Assembly: GCA_955652925.1 (NCBI GenBank)
Contig: CATPCO010000409.1
Span: 1 to 19,353, forward strand
DNA: 19,353 nt
Source: an uncultured Xanthobacteraceae bacterium
GTDB lineage: Bacteria; Pseudomonadota; Alphaproteobacteria; Rhizobiales; Xanthobacteraceae
Direction: 5' to 3'
Both the position numbers and the translations under genes were made by a program. Of this stretch, positions 8,169-15,590 are shown one piece after another. The notes below the pieces were generated by a model. That model did no database searches and had not been told where the DNA came from. It worked only from the letters and a program-made list of their open reading frames with translations. Positions within the stretch are counted from its first letter, which is position 1, and the number at the start of each line of letters is the position of its first letter.

Positions 8169-8273
8169 CGTCCTGTTCCTTGCAAAGGGGTGGACTACGT
8201 TGCGAGTCTGCATGGCTCGGGGAGTATGATATCGTTGGGCGGACATTTGCACCCCCTGTAACAGGAGAAAGCC
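8169..8273. promoter_or_regulatory. Divergent promoter region between methyltransferase and rhodanese genes
   Basis: This 105-base gap lies between divergent starts, so promoters for both directions are expected. On the plus strand TTGCGA (8200-8205) and TATGAT (8225-8230) resemble a sigma70 pair, though the 19-base spacing is long. The rhodanese ribosome binding site AGGAGA is at 8263-8268. The exact promoter assignment is weak. Confidence 0.35.
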
Positions 8274-8669
8274 ATGGCTCTCGGTGTCAAGCAGATGATG
8301 GAAGCGGCGAATGCAGCGGTGCCGCGGATCACGGCGGCGCAGGCAAAAGAGATGATCGAGAAGGGCAATACCCTGGTGGTGGACGTGCGCGACGCTCCGG
8401 AAGTCGAAAAAAGCGGCAAGGTCGCCGGTTCCCTGAACGTCTCGCGCGGGATGCTGGAATTTCGCGCCGACCCGGAGTCGCCTTACCACGACAAGAGCTT
8501 TTCCAAAGACAAGACCGTCATTCTGTATTGCGCATCGGGCGGGCGCTCGGCGTTGGCCGGCAAGGTGCTCAAAGACATGGGCTACGACCGAGTCTACAAT
8601 CTCGGCGCCTTCAAGGACTGGGCGCAAGGCGGGGGCGCAGTCGATAAGCCAGGCGCAGCCGGTTCCTAG
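8274..8669 (+). CDS. Rhodanese-like domain sulfurtransferase
   Basis: 131 residues forming a single rhodanese domain. ITAAQAKEMIEKG leads into VVDVRDAPEVEKSGKVAGSLN (35-55, the DVR motif). The active-site loop YCASGGRSA has the catalytic cysteine at C86 and an arginine at its end (R91), which fits a sulfur-handling rhodanese and not a phosphatase. Such proteins carry a persulfide and donate sulfur to acceptors such as cyanide or thiols; the physiological partner is unknown. No signal peptide is seen, so it is probably cytoplasmic. AGGAGA lies five bases before the ATG. It is the first of a run of small plus-strand genes and diverges from the methyltransferase. Confidence 0.93.
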   Translation: MALGVKQMMEAANAAVPRITAAQAKEMIEKGNTLVVDVRDAPEVEKSGKVAGSLNVSRGMLEFRADPESPYHDKSFSKDKTVILYCASGGRSALAGKVLKDMGYDRVYNLGAFKDWAQGGGAVDKPGAAGS

Positions 8670-8711
8670 CAAGATGATGCGCTCGCGAACCGTTCCTGAA
8701 AGGAGAAGTTC

Positions 8712-9029
8712 ATGAAACTCCGTCACATCGGGCTGCTACTCGCTTTGGCCGCATTTGCTCCGCCTGCCGTTCACGCCCAAAGCTTCGATTGCCGCAGCGC
8801 GCGTCACGCCGACGAATACGCCATCTGCGACAACGAGGAGCTCGCCGCGCTCGATGTCCGGATGTCAAATCTCTATTTTGCCATCATCAACCGGCTCGGC
8901 GGCCTCGACCGCGCCCGACTTCATGCCGAACAGGTCGATTGGCTGAGCGAGCGCCGGGAATGCGGAAGCAACGTGCGCTGCCTGCGGACGAAATATTTCC
9001 AGCGCATCGAGCAGCTGGAAAGAAATTGA
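8712..9029 (+). CDS. Exported LprI/DUF1311-like small protein
   Basis: 105 residues. The N-terminus MKLRHIGLLLALAAFAPPA followed by VHAQS is a Sec signal peptide, with probable cleavage after AHA near residue 23. The mature part has the DUF1311/LprI arrangement: FDCRSARHADEYAICDNEELAALD, a helical NLYFAIINRL, QVDWLSERREC, and a final C-x-R-CL pair, so four cysteines probably form two disulfides. LprI of mycobacteria inhibits lysozyme; in Proteobacteria the domain is common and usually uncharacterised, so that role is only a possibility. AGGAGA (8701-8706) is five bases before the ATG. The stop overlaps the next gene's start as TGATG, implying coupled translation. Confidence 0.85.
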   Translation: MKLRHIGLLLALAAFAPPAVHAQSFDCRSARHADEYAICDNEELAALDVRMSNLYFAIINRLGGLDRARLHAEQVDWLSERRECGSNVRCLRTKYFQRIEQLERN

Positions 9030-9499
9030 TGGCCTCTGCCGCTCATGCGACGGCTTGCATGACTCGCCGGCGCGCCATCGCCGCGCAGCTGGTGCTCGCC
9101 TCCGCCGTGCTGTGGCCATGGATCGCACGGGCAGAGGTGGTGCTGCCTGCGCCGGGTTCGGCATTGCGCAAGCAGGTTCTCGACGCGCTGCGGCCGGCCG
9201 TCATGCACGAAATCGGCGGCGAGATCGAATTCGTCGTCAATGAGCTTCGCGTGCTGGCGCAATGGGCGTATGTGAATGCTCGTCCGCAGCGGCCGGGAGG
9301 ACAGCCTATCGATTGGCGGGCGACCAAGTACCGCCGGGATTGGGAGCAGGACATGATGAGCGATCTGGTGCTGGCACTGCTGCGCCGGCAAGGCGAGGGC
9401 TGGCAGGTCATCAAATGCGTCATCGGGCCTACCGATGTCGTGTGGGAAGACTGGATAAGGTCATACAACCTTCCGAGGGCGCTTTTTACCAATCAGTGA
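9029..9499 (+). CDS. Exported protein of unknown function
   Basis: 156 residues from the ATG at 9029, which shares one base with the preceding stop and has GGAAAG six bases upstream; an internal ATG at 9059 is an alternative. An RRR-containing N-terminus and a hydrophobic run (AAQLVLASAVLWPW) ending in ARAEVVLP look like a signal peptide cleaved after ARA. The mature protein has one compact alpha/beta stretch with SALRKQVLDALRP, EIEFVVNELRVLAQWAYV, a tryptophan-rich linker and WQVIKCVIGPTDVVWEDWIRSY. I have a sense of this pattern as a recurring uncharacterised periplasmic domain in Proteobacteria, but cannot name a family. Coupling to the LprI-like gene suggests they act together in the periplasm or envelope. 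Confidence 0.75.
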   Translation: MASAAHATACMTRRRAIAAQLVLASAVLWPWIARAEVVLPAPGSALRKQVLDALRPAVMHEIGGEIEFVVNELRVLAQWAYVNARPQRPGGQPIDWRATKYRRDWEQDMMSDLVLALLRRQGEGWQVIKCVIGPTDVVWEDWIRSYNLPRALFTNQ

Positions 9500-9512
9500 C
9501 CGCACGGGGCGA

Positions 9513-10049
9513 ATGCGCAATCCGAACACAAGCTCGACGTTGAGCAATATCCGCGCCTGCCGCAATGACGAGCGCGCGGCGATTCTTGCCATTATCAATG
9601 CTGCCGCCGAGGCTTATCGGGGCGTAATTCCGGCCGACTGCTGGCACGATCCATACATGCCGCAAGACGAGTTGGAGCGCGAGATCGCGTCGGGCGTGAC
9701 GTTCTGGGGGCATGACGCGGACGGCATGCTGGCGGGTGTGATGGGGCTTCAGCGAATGCGCGACGTCGATCTTATTCGCCACGCTTACGTCCTCCCGGGC
9801 AAACAGCAGCGCGGCATCGGCGGAAAACTCGTCGCGCATCTGCAACGCCTGAGCACGCAGCGCATACTGGTCGGCACCTGGGCCGCCGCGCAGTGGGCGA
9901 TCAGGTTCTACCAAAGACACGGCTTTGCGCTGGTTTCACCGCAGCAAAAAGCCGTGCTGCTCAAATCCTATTGGGACATCCCCGAACGGCAGGTCGAGAC
10001 GTCGGTGGTGCTGGCCAATCCTGCGCTCGGCCAGGAGGAGGCCGCATAA
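9513..10049 (+). CDS. GNAT family N-acetyltransferase
   Basis: 178 residues with a GNAT fold. Residues 13-40 match the usual alpha1-alpha2 start (IRACRNDERAAILAIINAAAEAYRG). GMLAGVMGLQ forms strand beta4, and the acetyl-CoA pyrophosphate loop QQRGIGGKL is at 98-106. The late WAIRFYQRHGFALV (128-141) is the characteristic GNAT helix and final strand. It transfers an acetyl group from acetyl-CoA to an unknown amine or small molecule in the cytoplasm. It starts 13 bases after the preceding stop and so may be part of the same transcript. A C-terminal tail after VLLKSYWDIPERQVETS extends the protein past the core domain. Confidence 0.9.
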   Translation: MRNPNTSSTLSNIRACRNDERAAILAIINAAAEAYRGVIPADCWHDPYMPQDELEREIASGVTFWGHDADGMLAGVMGLQRMRDVDLIRHAYVLPGKQQRGIGGKLVAHLQRLSTQRILVGTWAAAQWAIRFYQRHGFALVSPQQKAVLLKSYWDIPERQVETSVVLANPALGQEEAA

Positions 10050-10120
10050 TCGCATCCGGCGCTGCCTGCGCGCGATTGGCGCGATTGCCTTGCTTTCCCT
10101 TTTTGAAATGTTTTAGCATC

Positions 10121-10138
10121 CCTGAAAAATCAGGAGGG
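10121..10138 (+). promoter_or_regulatory. Strong RBS of the transporter operon with an overlapping small hairpin
   Basis: AGGAGGG (10132-10138) lies six bases before the ATG at 10145 and decides this start over upstream in-frame codons. Just before it, CCTGA (10121-10125), an AAAA loop and TCAGG (10130-10134) form a perfect 5-bp inverted repeat whose right arm overlaps the first bases of the ribosome binding site. The hairpin is small and may have no regulatory effect. The 95-base gap after the GNAT gene probably holds the operon promoter, but none stands out. Confidence 0.55.
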
Positions 10139-10144
10139 AACGCG

Positions 10145-11317
10145 ATGCGCTTGTCACCCATCTTAGCCGCCGCCGTTTTCGCGCTGACAACCTTTTGCTC
10201 TCTGCCGCAACGTGCGTGGAGCGAGGACTCGATAAAAATCGGCGTGATGTTTCCTTTGACCGGGCCAGTCTCGGCGCAGGGGCGCCCGGAACGTGACGCA
10301 ATCGTGCAGGCGTTCGACGAGGAGAAGAATACGGTCGCGGAGCGCAAGATCGAGCTGCTGTTCGAAGATAGCACCGGACGTCCGGATACCGGACTGACCA
10401 AGATCAAGGCGCTTGTTGAACGCGACAAGGTCCACTTCCTCCTCTCCGAGCTGGTGAGCTCGGTCGGCGCCGCGGTCGCGCCCTACGTGAACGAACAGAA
10501 GATCCCGTGGGTCAGCACGGTCGCGCTCGCAAGCCTCACCCGCGCGCAGAAGAGCCCGTACATCTTCCGCTTCGTTCCATCCTCCTACCAATTCGGAATG
10601 ACCGCCGCCGAGGTGGGAAAGAAAATGGGCTGGAAGAAGGTTTATTCCATCGGATGGAACGCCCCGCCCAGCCGCGAAGCCTATGAGGCCATCAAGAAAG
10701 TCTTTGGTCCTGAGAACGTCGTCGACGCGATGTTTCCCAATGTTGCGACCTCGGACTATGCCCCGTATCTCACCAAAATGGACGCCGCAAAGGCCGACGG
10801 CGTGTTCGCGGCCATGTGGGGCGCCGATGCACTGCGCATCAGCGACCAATACGCCGAGTACGGCCTCAAACAGAAAATGCCGTTGTTCGGCATCGCTTCG
10901 TTTACAAGCGAGGAGCTGCTGACCGACATGCCGCCGAGCGCCGCGGGCATCATGAGTGCGTACACCTATTGCGGCACCCTCGATACACCCGAAAACAAGG
11001 CATTCGTGGCCGGCTACAAGTCCCGCTACAACGCGCTGCCTGGCTCCTATCAGTACATGGGATATATGGCTGCCAAGATGGTGATTGCGGCCATGAAGGA
11101 AATCAACGGCAAGGTGGAGGATCGCGACGCATTCATCAATGCGCTTGCCAAGGTGCAGGTCAAAGGCCCTATGGGATCGACAAGCTTCGACGAGCACCAT
11201 GGTTTGGTCGCGGACTTTTATGTGCTCACGGTCGAAAAGGGCAGCGATGGACGGCTGCGGAACCACTGCGGCGAGCGTATTGCGCAGGTGAAGGATCCAT
11301 ACGCGAGCTTCCCTTGA
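10145..11317 (+). CDS. Liv-type ABC transporter periplasmic substrate-binding protein
   Basis: 390 residues. MRLSPILAAAVFALTTF and the following CSLPQRAWS form a Sec signal peptide with cleavage near residue 26. The mature protein starts DSIKIGVMFPLTGPVSAQG, the classic opening of the Peripla_BP_6 (LivK/branched-chain amino acid) family, followed by ELLFEDSTGRPDTGLTKIKALVERDKVHFLL and a two-lobed sequence of normal length. It captures the ligand in the periplasm for the permeases encoded directly downstream. Members bind branched-chain amino acids but also amides, urea, aromatic acids and other small acids, so the ligand is open; the catabolic neighbours suggest a non-standard one. The start is set by the strong AGGAGGG; the frame is open further upstream but lacks a signal sequence there. 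Confidence 0.93.
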   Translation: MRLSPILAAAVFALTTFCSLPQRAWSEDSIKIGVMFPLTGPVSAQGRPERDAIVQAFDEEKNTVAERKIELLFEDSTGRPDTGLTKIKALVERDKVHFLLSELVSSVGAAVAPYVNEQKIPWVSTVALASLTRAQKSPYIFRFVPSSYQFGMTAAEVGKKMGWKKVYSIGWNAPPSREAYEAIKKVFGPENVVDAMFPNVATSDYAPYLTKMDAAKADGVFAAMWGADALRISDQYAEYGLKQKMPLFGIASFTSEELLTDMPPSAAGIMSAYTYCGTLDTPENKAFVAGYKSRYNALPGSYQYMGYMAAKMVIAAMKEINGKVEDRDAFINALAKVQVKGPMGSTSFDEHHGLVADFYVLTVEKGSDGRLRNHCGERIAQVKDPYASFP

Positions 11318-11322
11318 TGTGA

Positions 11323-12174
11323 ATGTTCTGGGTGGTCCAAACTCTCAACGGCATTTCCTTCGGGATGCTGCTGTTCCTGCTCGCCGCCGGACTTTCCCTG
11401 ATTTACGGACTGATGAAGATCCTGAATCTGACCCACGGCTCGTTCTATCTTTGGGGCGGTTATGTGGGATTGCTGGTGGTGCGCGCCACCGGAAATCTAT
11501 TTCTTGCGGCGCTGGCAAGCGGACTTGCGATTGCGTTCATCGGCGCTCTCATGGAGCGGTTTCTGCTGCGGCGCCTCTATCGTCAGGAACTGCCGCAGAC
11601 GCTGCTGACCTTCGGCTTCCTCTTCATATTCTCCGACCTCGGCATTTTCATCTGGGGCGGCAACCCGCAGACTATACCCAGGCCCGCCATGCTCAGCCAG
11701 TCCGTTCAACTGGGTGACTTCTTTTATCCATCGTACCGCTTGTTCATCATTGCATTCGGGCTCCTTGTCGCCGGCCTGCTCTGGTGGATCCAGGAGGGCA
11801 CGCGCATCGGTGCAATGCTGCGCGCCGGCGTCGACGACGAGGAGATCGCGCGAGCGCTCGGCATCAATGTGTCGCTGCTGTTCACGGCGGTGTTTGCGCT
11901 CGGCGCATTTCTTGCCGCGCTGGGCGGTACGATGGGCGGCCCCATCATGGGGGTCTATCCTGGTGCTGATTTCGATGTGATGCTGCTCGGCTTTGTCGTG
12001 ATCATCATCGGCGGTCTCGGAAGCCTGCGCGGCGCGCTGGTCGGCGGCCTCATTGTCGGCCTGCTCGACAATTTCGGCAAAGTGTTCTTCCCGGAATTTG
12101 CGCTGTTTACAATCTTCGCGCCGATGGCACTCATTCTCGCGCTGCGGCCACTCGGTCTGTTCGGGCAGGAATGA
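11323..12174 (+). CDS. livH: Liv-type ABC transporter permease (LivH-like)
   Basis: 283 residues, mostly hydrophobic, with about eight membrane segments. It has the LivH hallmarks: LNGISFGMLLFLLAAGLSLIYGLMKILNLTHG (split here as LNGISFGMLLF and NLTHGSFYLWGGYVG, 35-49), ATGNLFLAALASGL, and near the end GLGSLRGALVGGLIVGLLDNF, which includes the loop expected to contact the ATPases. It forms half of the inner-membrane channel with the next gene product. It begins five bases after the binding-protein stop and overlaps the next permease start by four bases (ATGA), so it is translated as part of the operon. Confidence 0.94.
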   Translation: MFWVVQTLNGISFGMLLFLLAAGLSLIYGLMKILNLTHGSFYLWGGYVGLLVVRATGNLFLAALASGLAIAFIGALMERFLLRRLYRQELPQTLLTFGFLFIFSDLGIFIWGGNPQTIPRPAMLSQSVQLGDFFYPSYRLFIIAFGLLVAGLLWWIQEGTRIGAMLRAGVDDEEIARALGINVSLLFTAVFALGAFLAALGGTMGGPIMGVYPGADFDVMLLGFVVIIIGGLGSLRGALVGGLIVGLLDNFGKVFFPEFALFTIFAPMALILALRPLGLFGQE

Positions 12175-13142
12175 GCGATCTAGCCGGGCGCCGGATCAAA
12201 ACCAGCAACGCGGCCGCCGTGCTGTGGATCGCCGGCGCGATCGTGCTCGCCGGCGTGCCGTTGGTTCTTTCGCCATACTATGCCGGCCTGGTCGTGCAGA
12301 TGATGGTGTTTGCGCTGTTCGCAATGAGCCTTGACCTCTTGCTCGGTTACGCCGGTATGCCCTCGCTCGGACACGCGGCTTATTTCGGTATGGCAGCCTA
12401 CACGACCGGCCTGCTCGCATTGAAGGCGGGATGGAGCGTATGGTTCGCACTTCCCGCCGGAATAGTCCTCGCCATGCTCACCGCGGTCGTGTTCGGCCTC
12501 CTGGCATTGCGCACGAGAGGCAGCTATTTCCTGATGATCACGCTCGCGCTCTCCCAAGTGCTGTGGGGGATCGCCTTCGGCTGGCGTTCGCTCACGGGCG
12601 GCGATGACGGACTGCCCGAGATCCCGCGGCCGGACCTCGGCCTGCCCTGGTCGATGTCCGGCAACACGCCGTTCTATTATTTTGTCCTGTTCTTCTTTCT
12701 CGCCGGCGCGTTCGTGCTGGTGCGCGTTGTCGCTTCCCCCTTCGGTTATGCCTTGCGCGGCATCCGCGAGAGCGAAACCCGAATGCTTGCGCTCGGCTAT
12801 GATGTCTGGCGTTACAAGTTCGCGGCTTTCGTTGTGGCGGCGGCAATCGCCGGCCTCGCAGGATGTCTCTACGTCTATTTCAACCGCTTCGTCAGCCCGG
12901 ACTACGTCCATGTCGTGCGCTCCGCGGAAGTGTTGCTGATGGTCATCCTGGGCGGGGCCGGAACGCTCGTCGGCCCTGCCGTGGGAGCAACCGTGATCGT
13001 ACTGCTGGAAAATCTCATCAGCACCTACACCGAGCGTTGGGTGACTGTGCTCGGCATCATCTACGTGCTCGTCGCGCTGCTTGCTCCGAACGGTCTCGCC
13101 GGCCTCATTGCCAGCACCCGCAGGGAGCGAACCGGAGCGTGA
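12171..13142 (+). CDS. livM: Liv-type ABC transporter permease (LivM-like)
   Basis: 323 residues, multi-spanning, with a hydrophilic N-terminal 14 residues. The LivM signature GYAGMPSLGHAAYFGMAAY is at 59-77. ALRTRGSYFLMITLALSQVLW and RGIRESETRMLALGYDVWRYKFAAF are the conserved cytoplasmic-loop segments, and ILGGAGTLVGPAVGA lies near the C-terminus. It pairs with LivH in the inner membrane. It overlaps the preceding gene by ATGA and the following ATPase gene by GTGA, so expression of the subunits is coupled. Nothing is missing. Confidence 0.94.
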   Translation: MSDLAGRRIKTSNAAAVLWIAGAIVLAGVPLVLSPYYAGLVVQMMVFALFAMSLDLLLGYAGMPSLGHAAYFGMAAYTTGLLALKAGWSVWFALPAGIVLAMLTAVVFGLLALRTRGSYFLMITLALSQVLWGIAFGWRSLTGGDDGLPEIPRPDLGLPWSMSGNTPFYYFVLFFFLAGAFVLVRVVASPFGYALRGIRESETRMLALGYDVWRYKFAAFVVAAAIAGLAGCLYVYFNRFVSPDYVHVVRSAEVLLMVILGGAGTLVGPAVGATVIVLLENLISTYTERWVTVLGIIYVLVALLAPNGLAGLIASTRRERTGA

Positions 13143-13879
13143 GCGCCCTTGTCGTCGAGGCACTGTCACGCAGCTTCGGCGGTCTTCGCGCCCTGTCCAA
13201 CGTCTCGCTTGCCATCGAGCCCGGCGAGCGCCGGTTGATCATCGGGCCCAACGGCGCGGGAAAGACCACCTTGTTCAACATTCTTTCCGGCGCGCTGAAT
13301 GCTTCAAGCGGCAAGGTGAAGCTGTTTGATCGCGACATCACGCCGCTTGCGCCTTACGCGCGGGCGAAGATGGGACTTGCGCGCACCTTTCAAATTACCA
13401 ACGTGTTCCCCCGTCTTACCGTCCTGGAAAACGTTCTGCTCGCGCTGCTGGCGGCGGACAGATCCGTGTTTTGCATGCACCAGCGCATGCACGATAACGA
13501 ACGCCTGTTTGCGCAGGCACATGCATATCTGGAACACTGGAACCTGGGTGCCATCGCAGCGCGGCCCGCCAAGGCGATTTCCTACGGAGAGCAGCGTTTG
13601 CTGGATCTGATCTTGGCCATGGCCATGCAACCAAAGGTCCTGCTCCTGGACGAGCCGACCGCAGGGCTTTCTGCGGCGGAGGTCGTGCGTGTCGTCGGCA
13701 TGATTCGCAGCCTGCCGAAGGAGATCACCATTGCGATGATCGAGCACGATATGGATGTCGCGTTCGATCTGGCGGACCGCATTACCGTTCTGCATCAGGG
13801 CTGCGTGATCGCCGAGGGTGATGTCGATGCCATCCGGAACAACGCGCAGGTGACCGAGATCTATCTCGGCGCCGACTAG
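13139..13879 (+). CDS. livG: Liv-type ABC transporter ATPase (LivG-like)
   Basis: 246 residues from a GTG start that overlaps the LivM stop as GTGA; the frame is open further upstream, but the ABC domain begins at LVVEALSRSFGGLRAL. Walker A is GPNGAGKTT (36-44). KMGLARTFQITNVFPRLTVLENV is the LivG Q-loop region. The signature is ISYGEQRLLDL, the usual Liv variant of LSGGQ. Walker B is KVLLLDEPTAGLS, with the switch histidine in AMIEHDMD. It hydrolyses ATP together with the LivF-like subunit to drive import. A palindromic repeat lies directly after its stop and separates it from the second ATPase gene. Confidence 0.94.
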   Translation: MSALVVEALSRSFGGLRALSNVSLAIEPGERRLIIGPNGAGKTTLFNILSGALNASSGKVKLFDRDITPLAPYARAKMGLARTFQITNVFPRLTVLENVLLALLAADRSVFCMHQRMHDNERLFAQAHAYLEHWNLGAIAARPAKAISYGEQRLLDLILAMAMQPKVLLLDEPTAGLSAAEVVRVVGMIRSLPKEITIAMIEHDMDVAFDLADRITVLHQGCVIAEGDVDAIRNNAQVTEIYLGAD

Positions 13880-13880
13880 A

Positions 13881-13966
13881 TGGTCATTGCCAGACTTGAT
13901 CCGGCAATCCATCTTATCGAAAGAATTTTTTGGATGGATGCGCTGGTCGAGCCCGCGCATGACGGC
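13881..13966. repeat. Imperfect palindromic intergenic repeat between the two ATPase genes
   Basis: About 86 bases starting just after the livG-like stop. The left arm (13881-13913) and right arm (13931-13966) are imperfect inverted copies: the left has GTCAT near its outer end and AATCCATC at its inner end, and the complement of the right has GTCAT and CATCCATC in the same order, around a short AT-rich centre. It resembles interspersed palindromes common between genes in Bradyrhizobium and Rhodopseudomonas, recalled and not searched. As RNA it could fold into a long hairpin and affect stability or partial termination between the subunits. It ends five bases before the next start codon. Confidence 0.75.
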
Positions 13967-13971
13967 TCTTT

Positions 13972-14661
13972 ATGCTAAGCGTTCACGACGTCCATACCTA
14001 TTACGGCGACAGCTATATCCTGCAAGGCGTGACGCTCGAGTTGCAGCCTGGGCAAATTGTGGCCCTGTTGGGCCGCAACGGCGTGGGCAAGACGACGCTG
14101 GTGCGCTCAATCATGGGTCTCACGCCGGCAAGACGCGGCAGAATCGTCTTCAAGCACCACGACATCACGCACCTGCCGGCGCATCGCATCGCGCGCATGG
14201 GCATCGGCCTCGTCCCGCAAGGACGCCACATCTTCCGGTCGCTGACCGTAAAGGAGCATCTGCAAGTGACCGCGCGCAGCCGCGGCCAATGGGATTTGGC
14301 CGGCGTCGTTGCCCTTTTTCCCAATCTGCAAGCCCGGCTGCGTAACGTCGCCGGCAAGCTCAGCGGCGGCGAGCAGCAAATGCTCGCCGCGGCGCGCGCC
14401 CTGATTGGCAATCCGGAACTGCTGCTGATGGACGAGCCGACCGAGGGATTGGCTCCCTTGATGGTGCGCGAGCTCGGCCGTACCATTGCCTCGCTCAAAG
14501 CGGCCGGCACATCGATCCTGCTCGTCGAGCAGCAGCTGGCCTTCGCGTTGCGGTATGCCGATATCGTCTTTATCATGAGCAAAGGGCGTATCGTTCATCA
14601 ATGTAGCCCGGTGGAGCTCGCCTCCGACGCGCAGACGAAGACGCGCTACCTCGGTATCTAG
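13972..14661 (+). CDS. livF: Liv-type ABC transporter ATPase (LivF-like)
   Basis: 229 residues, normal for LivF. Walker A is GRNGVGKTT (34-42). GIGLVPQGRHIFRSLTVKEHL holds the Q-loop glutamine. The ABC signature is KLSGGEQQMLAAARAL and Walker B is LLLMDEPTEGLAP. The switch position reads LLVEQQLAFAL, with Gln in place of the usual His, as is normal for LivF proteins and not a defect. It is the second ATPase of the importer. It starts at ATG 13972, only five bases after the palindromic repeat and without a recognisable ribosome binding site, so its translation may be weaker than that of the LivG-like subunit. Confidence 0.94.
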   Translation: MLSVHDVHTYYGDSYILQGVTLELQPGQIVALLGRNGVGKTTLVRSIMGLTPARRGRIVFKHHDITHLPAHRIARMGIGLVPQGRHIFRSLTVKEHLQVTARSRGQWDLAGVVALFPNLQARLRNVAGKLSGGEQQMLAAARALIGNPELLLMDEPTEGLAPLMVRELGRTIASLKAAGTSILLVEQQLAFALRYADIVFIMSKGRIVHQCSPVELASDAQTKTRYLGI

Positions 14662-14680
14662 AATTGTGTGGAGTTGAATT

Positions 14681-15502
14681 TTGCCACCGGACACATCGGA
14701 TCCTCCAAACAAGACTGTCATCGTGACCGGCGGCGCGCGCGGGCTCGGGCGCGCCATGACGCTTGCCCTCCTGCGCAGCGGCGTACGGGTGGCGGTGGCG
14801 GAGCTGCCGGCGAGCGCTGCCGAAATGCGCGAGCTGAGAGAGCTTGCCGGCAAGGAGTCGCTGGAGAGTAGGCTTCTGCCGATCGAATGTGACGTTACGC
14901 ACTGGCCCGATTGCCTGGGCGCAGTGAAAAAAGCCGCTGATCACTTCGGCGCGGTTCACGGCCTCGTCAACAATGCCGGGCTTGGCATGCAGCACATCGG
15001 CAACGTCCTCGTTGGAAAGCGAAAGCACTTTTTTGAAGTTGACGCGGACGCCTGGCGTGCTGCCATCGACGTCAATCTCAATGGCCCTTTCATGATGGCC
15101 AAGGCGGTCGCTCCAAGACTGATCGATCAGGGTTGGGGACGAATCGTCAACATCGTGACGAGCTTTTTCACCATGATGATGGACGGATTCTCGCCTTACG
15201 GTCCGTCGAAGGCGGCGCTCGAAGCGGCGACCGTGATCTGGTCGAAAGACCTCGCCGGAACCGGCGTCACGGTCAATGCGCTCCTTCCCGGCGGGCCTGC
15301 CAACACGCGGATGATTCCCCAGAGCGAGGTGGCCGATCGCTCGACACTGGTGCAACCCGAGGTCATGATGGCGCCGATCGTGTGGCTGATGTCGGCGCGA
15401 TCGGGTGGGATCACCGGCCGCAGGATCATTGCGAAGGAATGGGATGCGCAGCGCCTGGCGCACGAACCGCCGGAGAAGGTCGGAACTCCGGCCGGCTGGT
15501 GA
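14681..15502 (+). CDS. SDR family oxidoreductase (classical type), TTG start
   Basis: 273 residues. It starts at TTG with GGAG (14670-14673) seven bases upstream, 19 bases after the LivF-like stop, so it probably belongs to the transporter transcript. Classical SDR motifs are complete: TGGARGLG (16-23) for NAD(P) binding, NNAG (97-100), N134 in VNLNG, S161 in IVTSFF, and Y173/K177 in YGPSK. The PGG after NALL is a common SDR substitution of the PG motif. An extra stretch of about 20 residues between NNAG and the VNLNG helix (around VGKRKHFFEVD) is longer than usual. It should oxidise an alcohol or reduce a ketone in the cytoplasm; substrate unknown. Given its neighbours, a role in the same catabolic route as the LLM enzyme is likely. 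Confidence 0.92.
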   Translation: MPPDTSDPPNKTVIVTGGARGLGRAMTLALLRSGVRVAVAELPASAAEMRELRELAGKESLESRLLPIECDVTHWPDCLGAVKKAADHFGAVHGLVNNAGLGMQHIGNVLVGKRKHFFEVDADAWRAAIDVNLNGPFMMAKAVAPRLIDQGWGRIVNIVTSFFTMMMDGFSPYGPSKAALEAATVIWSKDLAGTGVTVNALLPGGPANTRMIPQSEVADRSTLVQPEVMMAPIVWLMSARSGGITGRRIIAKEWDAQRLAHEPPEKVGTPAGW

Positions 15503-15590
15503 AGCTTTCGGCGCGACACCACGTGCATTTGCATTCTCGCTGCTTGCTGGTCCAATGAGCGTCATCGTTCTCCCTTCATCAGCGTGAGCC

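Noticed and set aside
8169..8726. Long N-terminal extension of the methyltransferase frame
   Set aside because: It is antisense to the rhodanese gene, which has a complete active site and ribosome binding site; the methyltransferase fold starts at 8168.
10163..11266. 367-residue open frame opposite the binding-protein gene
   Set aside because: An antisense shadow caused by GC-biased codon use; the plus strand has a signal peptide and full Peripla_BP_6 pattern.
13139..13141. GTG start of the LivG-like gene considered doubtful because the frame continues upstream
   Set aside because: The upstream part lies within livM in another frame, and the GTGA overlap and domain start both support GTG 13139.
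12180..13169. 329-residue open frame opposite the LivM-like permease
   Set aside because: Charged, low-complexity antisense translation with no domain pattern; the plus strand is a clear membrane permease.
14515..14550. Gln instead of His at the switch position of the LivF-like ATPase, considered as a defective motor
   Set aside because: LivF proteins normally have VEQ at this position, so this is a family feature and not damage.
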